From: an uncultured Clostridia bacterium
GTDB taxonomy: Bacteria; Bacillota; Clostridia; Christensenellales; CAG-917
Assembly (NCBI GenBank): GCA_900554085.1
Contig: USGA01000046.1
Location: forward strand, 1 to 6,172
Length of the DNA: 6,172 bases
Direction of reading: 5' to 3'
Shown: piece by piece, positions 1-5,622 of the stretch
How positions within the stretch are numbered: position 1 is the stretch's first letter
How the letters are laid out: each line of letters starts with the position of its first letter
Translations under genes and position numbers: made by a program
Notes under the pieces: generated by a model
What the model saw: only the letters and a program-made list of their open reading frames with translations
Told to the model about the DNA's origin: nothing
Databases searched by the model: none

Positions 1-407
1 GTGAAATACACCCCGACACCGCCTCCGCATACGACGCGGAAGAGAGACTTTATTGTGCCGAAATCGACCTTGCGGCGCTGAACGCAGCCGAACGCGGCAC
101 GACGTCTTTCGTCGCGTTCTCCAAATATCCTCCCGCAGAGCGTGACCTTGCCGTTGTTGTCGCCGACGGAATTCCTGCGGGCGATATGCTTGCCGCAGTC
201 AAGAACGGCAAAATCAAGAACCTCGTTTCCGCCGAGATATTCGACGTCTACAAAGGCGCGCAGGTCGGAGAGGGCAAAAAGAGCGTTGCGCTCGGTTTTG
301 CGTTCGCCTCTCCCGTCCGCACCCTGACCGACGAAGAAATAGCCGCGGAAATGAAAAAAATACTGGGAATTCTGAAACGCGGGTTTGCGGCAGAGATAAG
401 ACGCTGA
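1..407 (+). CDS. pheT: Phenylalanyl-tRNA synthetase beta subunit, C-terminal part (5' end outside window)
   Basis: PheT is the beta chain of the alpha2-beta2 cytoplasmic enzyme that joins phenylalanine to tRNA-Phe. Only the last 134 or so codons are here; the first complete codon is at position 3 and the stop is TGA at 405-407. The visible protein begins with the family's EIHPDTA-like segment at the end of the catalytic-like module. It continues into the ferredoxin-fold anticodon-binding (FDX-ACB) domain, recognised by FSKYPPAERDLAVVV, EIFDVYKGAQVGEGKKS and the ending RTLTDEEIAAEM...LKRGFAAEIRR. The C-terminus is intact and of normal form. mutS2 begins 15 bases later in the same reading frame, so the two are very probably cotranscribed; pheST close to mutS2 is a common Firmicutes arrangement. 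Identification rests on these conserved motifs and is firm. Confidence 0.96.
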   Translation, partial: EIHPDTASAYDAEERLYCAEIDLAALNAAERGTTSFVAFSKYPPAERDLAVVVADGIPAGDMLAAVKNGKIKNLVSAEIFDVYKGAQVGEGKKSVALGFAFASPVRTLTDEEIAAEMKKILGILKRGFAAEIRR

Positions 408-411
408 CCCC

Positions 412-417
412 GAGAGG
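412..417 (+). promoter_or_regulatory. Ribosome binding site of mutS2 (supports TTG start)
   Basis: GAGAGG lies five bases before the TTG at 423. It supports that TTG as the start. Between the pheT stop (405-407) and 423 the mutS2 frame reads CCC CGA GAG GCT GTT, with no ATG, GTG or TTG, so no earlier start is available. Confidence 0.7.
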
Positions 418-422
418 CTGTT

Positions 423-2474
423 TTGTTCGACAAAAAGAGTCTGGACACCCTGGAATACGGCAAAATACTTGCCGAATTGTCTGCGTACGCACAGTCCGAA
501 GGCGGCAAGCGCGACGCGTTGTCGCTTGCGCCGAAAACCACCCTCGAAGCCGCGGAAAGGGAACTTTCTTTGACTGCCGAGGCCGACAGGGTGCTGTTCG
601 ATTTTTCGGTCAATCCCTCTTTTGCCGTTGACGAAATCTCGGAGGTGCTGCAAAAAGCGGACAAAGGCGCGGTGCTTTCCATTCCCGAAATTCTGAGAGT
701 GGGACGCGCGTTGCGCATTGCGCGTCGCGTCGTGTCGTCGGTTTCCAAAGTCAACGGAATTCCGCTCGTAACAGAGATGGTTTCCGCCTTATACAGCGAC
801 GACGCGCTGGAAAAACGCATATTCGACGCGTTCATCTCCGATACGGAAATCGCTGACGCCGCCTCGCTCGAACTTCGCGAGATAAGGCGTCGTATCCGCA
901 AAATAGGCGACCGTATCAAAACGGCGCTTCAGGCTTTCGTCGGCTCTCCGACCTACAGAAAATATCTGCAGGACGGCATAGTGACTGTGCGCGGCGACAG
1001 GTACGTCATTCCCGTAAAAAGCGAATTCAAAGGAATGATTGCGGGGCTTGTTCACGACCAATCGGCATCCGGTGCGACTTTGTACATCGAGCCTATGCAG
1101 GTGGTCAATCTCAACAACGACCTTAAGACGGAAAAACTTGCCGAAGACGCCGAAATAGAACGGATTCTGCGCGATTTTTCTTTCACCGTGTCGGGGCTTT
1201 CGGAGGCGCTTTCGCGCAGTTACGAAACCCTTGTCGCGCTCGACCTCGTCTTTGCACGCGCTCAATTGGCGCGGGCGCAGAAAGCCGTTCGCCCCACGCT
1301 GAACGGCAACGGCGAAATATCCGTAAAGGCAGGCAGACACCCTCTCATCGACCCCAAAACCGTTGTGCCGTTGACGCTGAGGCTCGGTGAAGACGACAGA
1401 ATGTTGCTTATAACGGGGCCGAACACGGGCGGTAAAACGGTCACTCTGAAAATGTGCGGACTGTTCGTGCTTATGGCTTTGTCGGGGCTTTACATTCCCG
1501 CAAAAAGCGCCGACTTGCCGCTTGTGGACGGCGTTTACAGCGATATCGGCGACGAGCAGAGCATCGAACAGAGCCTTTCGACATTTTCGGCACACATAAA
1601 GAACATATCCGAAATTCTCGGCAGACTGACCAACAAGTCGCTCGTGCTTTTCGACGAACTCGGCGCGGGCACCGACCCGAGCGAAGGCGCGGCGCTCGCC
1701 GTCGCCGTGTCGGAATACGTTATGAATACGGGCGCAAAATCGCTTGTTACTTCCCATTTCAACGACCTCAAGGAATTTGCTTTGACCGCGAAAGGCGTTG
1801 TGACCGCCTGTATGGAATTCGACACCGCTACTTTCCGTCCCACTTTCCGACTTGTGATGGGAGCAATAGGCACTTCCAACGCGCTCGACATCGCTACGAC
1901 GCTTGGGCTGAATCCCGAGATAATAGAGAACGCACGTTCCCGAATATCCGCTGACAAGCGCGAATTCGACAACGTTTTGTCCGCGGCCGAGGAGACGCGC
2001 AGGCGTGCGGAGAAACTGGTGACCGACGCGGACGCCGACCGTGAGAAAGCGGCGAGTGTGCTCCGCGAAGCGGAAGCGCACAAGCGCGAAATAGACGAAA
2101 AGCGCGAGAAACTCAATGACGCGATAAGAAAACGCACCAAGGACCTCATTGAGGATTCCGTCGCCGAGGCCGACGACATAATCGAGCAACTTAGAGATAT
2201 GCTGGACAAGGAAGAGGTCACGGACGCCGACCTGTTCTCCGCGCGGGCGCTCAGGCGCAAACTCGAAAAAATGTCGGCGAAGTACGACGAGGAAAGCGTG
2301 GTAGAGGACGAGCCCGACGACACGCCTTTGAAATCGGGTGACCCCGTATGGGTGAAATCGGTTGCCAAGCGGGGAGTTTTTCTGTCGGCAAACAGCAGGG
2401 GCGAAGCGCAGATAAGTCTGGGCAAAATCACCCTCAAGATAAAGAAAGGCGACTACTACAAGGTGAAAAAATAA
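423..2474 (+). CDS. mutS2: MutS2 family ATPase lacking the C-terminal Smr domain
   Basis: MutS2 is a dimeric ABC-type ATPase that binds branched DNA and suppresses recombination; in Bacillus it also binds and splits collided ribosomes. The 683-residue product starts at TTG 423, giving MFDKKSLDTLEYGKIL, the usual MutS2 N-terminus. Visible parts, in order: core and lever region to about 300, with the family signatures VRGDRYVIPV (189-198) and HDQSASGATLYIEP (211-224); Walker A GPNTGGKT (332-339); Walker B LVLFDE with Asp411-Glu412, followed by LGAGTDPSEGAA; a charged coiled coil from about 515 to 625; and a KOW-like beta segment from about 636 to the end. Family members are usually about 780 residues and finish with an Smr nuclease domain of about 80 residues. 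Here the frame ends at TAA (2472-2474) directly after the KOW part, and I found no Smr motif in any downstream frame. The ATPase motifs are intact, so the gene looks functional rather than decayed. Confidence 0.95.
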   Translation: MFDKKSLDTLEYGKILAELSAYAQSEGGKRDALSLAPKTTLEAAERELSLTAEADRVLFDFSVNPSFAVDEISEVLQKADKGAVLSIPEILRVGRALRIARRVVSSVSKVNGIPLVTEMVSALYSDDALEKRIFDAFISDTEIADAASLELREIRRRIRKIGDRIKTALQAFVGSPTYRKYLQDGIVTVRGDRYVIPVKSEFKGMIAGLVHDQSASGATLYIEPMQVVNLNNDLKTEKLAEDAEIERILRDFSFTVSGLSEALSRSYETLVALDLVFARAQLARAQKAVRPTLNGNGEISVKAGRHPLIDPKTVVPLTLRLGEDDRMLLITGPNTGGKTVTLKMCGLFVLMALSGLYIPAKSADLPLVDGVYSDIGDEQSIEQSLSTFSAHIKNISEILGRLTNKSLVLFDELGAGTDPSEGAALAVAVSEYVMNTGAKSLVTSHFNDLKEFALTAKGVVTACMEFDTATFRPTFRLVMGAIGTSNALDIATTLGLNPEIIENARSRISADKREFDNVLSAAEETRRRAEKLVTDADADREKAASVLREAEAHKREIDEKREKLNDAIRKRTKDLIEDSVAEADDIIEQLRDMLDKEEVTDADLFSARALRRKLEKMSAKYDEESVVEDEPDDTPLKSGDPVWVKSVAKRGVFLSANSRGEAQISLGKITLKIKKGDYYKVKK

Positions 2475-2479
2475 CCGCG

Positions 2480-2531
2480 CAACCGTTTGCCCGACGGCAA
2501 ATGCCGTTCGGGGAAGGCGGGCGACGGGTTG
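2480..2531 (+). promoter_or_regulatory. Two-tier inverted repeat in the mutS2 - membrane protein gap
   Basis: The 93-base gap contains nested inverted repeats. The outer arms are CAACCGTTTGCCCG (2480-2493) and CGGGCGACGGGTTG (2518-2531). They pair as 5 bp plus 5 bp around a four-base internal loop. Inside them ACGGC (2494-2498) and GCCGT (2503-2507) form a tight hairpin with an AAAT loop. An alternative fold pairs CCCGACGGC (2490-2498) with GCCGTTCGGG (2503-2512) with one bulged base. A 10-base palindrome, CGACCGGTCG, follows at 2533-2542. No T-run follows, so it does not look like an intrinsic terminator. It may be an RNA processing or stability element, or chance structure in GC-rich DNA. 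Confidence 0.35.
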
Positions 2532-2567
2532 CCGACCGGTCGAGGAAAGCAACAAAACGGAAAGAGT

Positions 2568-3083
2568 ATGACAAACGTTTACGTTCAGAAAGAAGACGTA
2601 TCGTTGCCGCAAGGGGCGCGGTACAATCAGATTTTCGGCATAATTCTGCAACTCATCGGGTTGGGACTCATCGCCGTTGCGGTGGTCTACAGCCTTTACG
2701 CTATCATCGCCGTCGTCGTATTTTTTGCCGCGGGGCTTTACCTTACCCAGCGTTTTTACTCCAACGCACGGAAATACGAATACGCTTACAACGAAACCCG
2801 TCTGCTTGTCGTGAAAACAAACCTTGTCGGACAGACCAGACAGATTGCCAACGTGCCTTTTGCCGACGTGATTTCCTTCGGAAGTTTTACGGACGTAGTG
2901 CTTGCGGCGGACACCGTGGCGACGGGGAATGTTGCCTCCGATGATGTAAAAGCGTTGTTTTTTGCTTGCGGCGATGCGAAAAGCAGGCTTTTGTTTGCGC
3001 CCGACGAATACCTCTCGGGGCTGATAAAAGACCGCCTTGCCGCCACCGAAAAAGACACGGCAAAAGAGGAGGCGGACAGATGA
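2568..3083 (+). CDS. Small membrane protein of unknown function (DUF6106-like layout)
   Basis: I do not recognise a named gene. The product is 171 residues. It has a short polar N-terminus, then an uncharged hydrophobic stretch at about residues 22-59 that is long enough for two membrane helices. Next comes a basic boundary (RFYSNARKYEYAYNETR) and a soluble domain to the end. Basic residues flanking the hairpin suggest both termini are cytoplasmic. The layout of two helices, a YEY...ETRLLVV strand and a segment like QTRQIANVPFADVISFG resembles small Clostridia proteins filed as DUF6106 and bacterial PH-like membrane proteins; this is from memory. ATG 2568 is chosen because the protein there begins with an ordinary N-terminus. 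The upstream in-frame TTGs (2487, 2529) would add a Gly/Lys-rich stretch encoded by the inverted repeat. The ribosome site (GGAAAG, 2559-2564) is weak and close. Its TGA overlaps the next gene's ATG (ATGA), so its translation is probably coupled to that of the cysteine desulfurase. The gene is likely real; its function is unknown. Confidence 0.8.
   Translation: MTNVYVQKEDVSLPQGARYNQIFGIILQLIGLGLIAVAVVYSLYAIIAVVVFFAAGLYLTQRFYSNARKYEYAYNETRLLVVKTNLVGQTRQIANVPFADVISFGSFTDVVLAADTVATGNVASDDVKALFFACGDAKSRLLFAPDEYLSGLIKDRLAATEKDTAKEEADR
3066..3072 (+). promoter_or_regulatory. Ribosome binding site of the cysteine desulfurase (fixes start at 3080)
   Basis: GAGGAGG lies inside the end of the preceding gene, seven bases before ATG 3080. 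This near-perfect site, and the fact that family proteins begin with a MIYLDNAATT-like sequence, decide for 3080 over the in-frame upstream start at 2966. Confidence 0.85.
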
Positions 3084-4216
3084 TTTATCTCGATAACGCC
3101 GCAACAACAAGGGTTTACGACGTCGCAAACAAAGTGCTTTGCGACACGAACGCCGATTTTTATTTCAACGCTTCCGCATTGTACGGCAAGGCTGCCGAAG
3201 CGGAAAGACGCCTCACCGCCGCGCGGAAAACGCTCTCGGATATGCTCCGTGCAGACGACGGCGAAATTTATTTCACGTCCGGCGGAACCGAGTCGGACAA
3301 CACCGCGCTTTTCTGTTCGCGCAAGCAAAAGGGCGGCAGAATAATCGTGGGCGAGGGCGAGCACGACGCGGTGATAAATCCCGCAAAACAACTTCAGCAA
3401 CAGGGGTTCGACGTCGTTTTCGCTCCCATTAAAAAAGACGGGGCGGTGGACGTAGACAAATTTGCCGATTTGCTGACTCCCGACGTCTCGCTCGTTTCCG
3501 TTATGCACGTAAGCAACGAGACGGGCGCGGTGAACGATATCGCGAAACTTGTCGCAATGACAAAGCGGATTGCGCCAAAGGCGCTCTTTCACAGCGACGG
3601 CGTTCAGGCGTTTTGCAAAATTCCCGTCAATCTCCGTGCGCTCGGGGTCGATATGTACAGTCTGTCGGGGCATAAAATCCACGGCCCCAAAGGAATCGGC
3701 GCGCTGTATGTAAAAAAGGGCGCTTCCGTACACCCTTTGCTTTACGGCGGCGGACAGGAAAAGGGATTTCGCTCGGGGACGGAAAACACGCCGCTGGTCT
3801 TTTCTTTCGTGTCCGCGGCAGAGCAGTATATGTCTGCTTGTGCGGAAAATAATTCTAAGAAACGCAGTTTAATAGAATACTTGGAGCGCTTGCTTACGGA
3901 TAATATCGCGAATACCGTGACAATAACCGATTTGAGCAACTGTGCCCCGCACATTCTGACCGTGGCTTTTGACGGAGTGCGCGGCGAAGTCGTGTCGCAC
4001 GAACTGGAAAAAAGCGACATTCTCGTCGGAATCGGTTCGGCGTGCAGTTCGCACCGCGAAAGCAGATTCAAAAAATTGCTGGGGCTTGACGCGACGCATC
4101 GCGACGGTATAGTGCGATTCAGCGTTTCGGAATTCAACACGCGAGAGGAAATGGAAATCGTCGCCGCGGCAACCGCCGAAGCGGTGAAGCGGCTTCGTAT
4201 GTACGCCGCAAAATAA
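3080..4216 (+). CDS. nifS: Cysteine desulfurase, IscS/NifS family (class V aminotransferase fold)
   Basis: This PLP enzyme converts L-cysteine to L-alanine and leaves a persulfide on an active-site cysteine for transfer to a sulfur acceptor, here most likely ThiI. The 378-residue product is of normal length and starts MIYLDNAATT. Visible landmarks are SGGTESDN (67-74, cofactor phosphate region), His95 in EHDAV (ring stacking), Asn146 in HVSNETG, HSDGVQ with Asp173 and Gln176, the PLP lysine Lys199 in SGHKIHGPKG, RSGTEN (231-236), and the persulfide cysteine Cys322 in GSACSS. The GSACSS loop is that of the IscS/NifS group, not the SufS group. The start overlaps the stop of the membrane protein gene by the ATGA arrangement. 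thiI follows after 99 bases; a thiI-linked desulfurase is known in Bacillus as NifZ. No iscU or other scaffold gene is adjacent, so tRNA thiolation is the likeliest service, though a share in iron-sulfur assembly cannot be excluded. The family is certain; the exact symbol is less so. Confidence 0.95.
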   Translation: MIYLDNAATTRVYDVANKVLCDTNADFYFNASALYGKAAEAERRLTAARKTLSDMLRADDGEIYFTSGGTESDNTALFCSRKQKGGRIIVGEGEHDAVINPAKQLQQQGFDVVFAPIKKDGAVDVDKFADLLTPDVSLVSVMHVSNETGAVNDIAKLVAMTKRIAPKALFHSDGVQAFCKIPVNLRALGVDMYSLSGHKIHGPKGIGALYVKKGASVHPLLYGGGQEKGFRSGTENTPLVFSFVSAAEQYMSACAENNSKKRSLIEYLERLLTDNIANTVTITDLSNCAPHILTVAFDGVRGEVVSHELEKSDILVGIGSACSSHRESRFKKLLGLDATHRDGIVRFSVSEFNTREEMEIVAAATAEAVKRLRMYAAK

Positions 4217-4315
4217 ATTCGGCGAGTAAACCAATTGCGTTGCAGTCGGACAAGTCGGACCGACAACTCGCTATAACGCGTGTCGGAAGCGATTCGGCAC
4301 GAATGACGGAGGGAT
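4217..4315 (+). promoter_or_regulatory. Leader of thiI with repeats and small hairpins
   Basis: This gap contains three copies of GTCGGA (4245-4250, 4254-4259, 4282-4287). It also has an inverted pair GCGAGT (4222-4227) and ACTCGC (4266-4271), which encloses GTCGG (4245-4249) and CCGAC (4260-4264). A third hairpin, ATTCG-GCA-CGAAT (4292-4304), ends four bases before the thiI ribosome site. The short stems could fold into a structured leader or could be chance. I match it to no known riboswitch class and see no terminator. Confidence 0.3.
4308..4313 (+). promoter_or_regulatory. Ribosome binding site of thiI, unusually close to the start codon
   Basis: GGAGGG ends only two bases before ATG 4316, or three if GGAGG is taken as the core. 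The start is nevertheless secure. An in-frame TGA lies at 4304-4306, and only CGG, AGG and GAT separate it from the ATG, which opens directly onto the conserved ThiI N-terminus. The tight spacing may lower translation. Confidence 0.7.
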
Positions 4316-5533
4316 ATGGACAAAGTAGTAGTCATCAGGTACGGAGAAATTTTTCTCAAGGGCAAGAACAGAGAGTATTTCGAGTCCCTGCTCATAAAAA
4401 ACATAAAAAGCGCGCTCGGCGGCATTGACTGCAGGTTTACGCGCAGTCAGGGGCGTTACGCCGTCGAAGACTTCGACGTTTCGGAAACTGAGGAGATAGT
4501 TTCCCGTCTGCAGAAGGTGTTCGGGATACATTCGCTTTCGGTTGCGACCAAGACTGCCGTCGGTTTCGACGAGGACTTTGCCCCCATTCGCGCGGCACTC
4601 TCCGCAAGTGCCGACGAAGCCGTGGCGACGTTCGGAGCGGCAAGACGGCTGAAACGCGGCGACGGTGACCTCAGGCGTTCGCCCGTTCGTTTCAGGGTGA
4701 CTGTCAAGCGTGCGGATAAGCGCATACCCGCGACTTCGGCGGAAATAGCGGCGTCGCTCGGCGGCACCGTGCTCGAAAAGGGCTGTTTCAAAGTTGACCT
4801 GACAGACTACGAAGTGGAATTCAAGGTCGATATTCGCGAAAACGGATTTGCGTATATTTCCAGCGACAGCGTTGCGGGGGCGGGCGGTTTGCCCGTCGGT
4901 TGCTCGGGCAGAGGAATGTTGCTTCTCTCCGGCGGTATAGATTCCCCGGTTGCCGCTTATCTTATGGCAAAACGCGGTATGAAAATATTCGCCGTGCACT
5001 TTTCTTCGCCGCCTTACACGTCTGATAAGGCTCGCGACAAAGTGGTGGATTTGCGCGACAAACTCACGCCTTATACGGGTTCGACCAAACTTATGGTCGT
5101 GCCTTTCACCGACATACAACTTGCCATACACAAGTTCTGCCCGGCAAGTTTTATGATTACCATTATGCGCCGTTTTATGATGAGAATCGCCTGTCGTCTC
5201 GCCGAGCAGAACGAGTGCGGCGCGCTCATCACCGGCGAGAGTCTGGGGCAGGTGGCTTCGCAGACGGTGGAAAGTATGACGTGCACGGGCGCCACCGCGA
5301 CGCTCCCGATATTCCGACCTCTCATCGGTCTGGACAAGGACGAAATAACGGATATAGCCAAGAAAATAGACACTTTCGACATTTCAATCAGACCTTACGA
5401 GGATTGTTGTACAATATTCCTGCCCAAAGCCCCGGCCATTCATCCCGATATCAGGGCGGTGGAAAGGGCGGAAGCCGCATTGGACATCGAATCGTTGGTG
5501 CAGGCGGCTGTCGACGGAGTGGAAATATTCTGA
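4316..5533 (+). CDS. thiI: tRNA 4-thiouridine synthase ThiI, form without rhodanese domain
   Basis: ThiI adenylates uridine 8 of tRNA with ATP and replaces its oxygen with sulfur received from a cysteine desulfurase, giving 4-thiouridine, a near-UV sensor. It acts in the cytoplasm. The 405-residue product begins MDKVVVIRYGEIFLKGKNRE, a typical N-terminal ferredoxin-like domain. A THUMP tRNA-binding domain follows at about 65-175, including VTVKRADKRIPATSAEIA. The PP-loop ATPase domain then follows, with the ATP loop SGGIDSP at 205-211. Further family motifs are FSSPPYTSDKARDKV, ITIMRRFMMRIA, ITGESLGQVASQT and IRPYEDCCTIFLPKAP. Length matches the Bacillus form (about 400); the enterobacterial C-terminal rhodanese domain is absent. 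Sulfur relay must therefore use core cysteines, the adjacent Cys364-Cys365 being the obvious candidates. In E. coli the rhodanese domain serves thiamine synthesis, so a tRNA-only role is likely here. It is the last gene before a terminator and probably shares a transcript with the desulfurase. Confidence 0.96.
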   Translation: MDKVVVIRYGEIFLKGKNREYFESLLIKNIKSALGGIDCRFTRSQGRYAVEDFDVSETEEIVSRLQKVFGIHSLSVATKTAVGFDEDFAPIRAALSASADEAVATFGAARRLKRGDGDLRRSPVRFRVTVKRADKRIPATSAEIAASLGGTVLEKGCFKVDLTDYEVEFKVDIRENGFAYISSDSVAGAGGLPVGCSGRGMLLLSGGIDSPVAAYLMAKRGMKIFAVHFSSPPYTSDKARDKVVDLRDKLTPYTGSTKLMVVPFTDIQLAIHKFCPASFMITIMRRFMMRIACRLAEQNECGALITGESLGQVASQTVESMTCTGATATLPIFRPLIGLDKDEITDIAKKIDTFDISIRPYEDCCTIFLPKAPAIHPDIRAVERAEAALDIESLVQAAVDGVEIF

Positions 5534-5576
5534 AAATTATTTCCGACGTTTGAAGAATTTAACGTGCGACAAAACA

Positions 5577-5605
5577 AAAAACGCTTTCGGCAAGAAAGCG
5601 TTTTT
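5577..5605. terminator. Bidirectional intrinsic terminator between convergent genes
   Basis: A perfect 12-bp stem, AAAAACGCTTTC (5577-5588) and GAAAGCGTTTTT (5594-5605), closes a GGCAA loop. On the + strand five Ts form the tail, with a further TTTT soon after, ending the thiI transcript 44 bases past its stop. On the - strand the A-rich flank from 5571 becomes a T-rich tail, ending the convergent gene 18 bases past its stop. Confidence 0.9.
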
Positions 5606-5622
5606 CGTCTTTTGCGACTTTG

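Noticed and set aside
1454..1954. 166-codon + strand frame inside mutS2
   Set aside because: Arg-rich out-of-frame shadow of the conserved ATPase region, with no independent start signal.
2487..2567. N-terminal extension of the membrane protein from TTG 2487 or 2529
   Set aside because: The added residues are Gly/Lys-rich and encoded by the inverted repeat, there is no ribosome site before those TTGs, and ATG 2568 gives an ordinary small membrane protein.
2966..3079. Upstream start for the desulfurase at 2966
   Set aside because: It would add 38 residues overlapping the previous gene, while ATG 3080 has a near-perfect ribosome site and begins at the conserved family N-terminus.
789..3128. 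A 779-codon open frame on the - strand antisense to mutS2, the membrane protein gene and the start of the desulfurase
   Set aside because: Its codon boundaries coincide with those of mutS2 and the membrane protein gene. It stays open because those genes avoid the sense codons TTA, CTA and TCA, which would be stops on the other strand. Its translation is rich in Arg, Phe and Val with no recognisable family, while the + strand encodes clear conserved proteins.
4247..4277. Promoter before thiI, with TATAAC (4272-4277) as -10 and CGGACA (4247-4252) as -35
   Set aside because: The -10 is acceptable but the -35 matches only four of six positions at 19-base spacing. Not strong enough to annotate without transcript-start data.
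4240..4428. 62-codon frame overlapping the start of thiI
   Set aside because: It begins at a TTG without a ribosome site, overlaps more than 100 bases of thiI in another frame and has a low-complexity translation.
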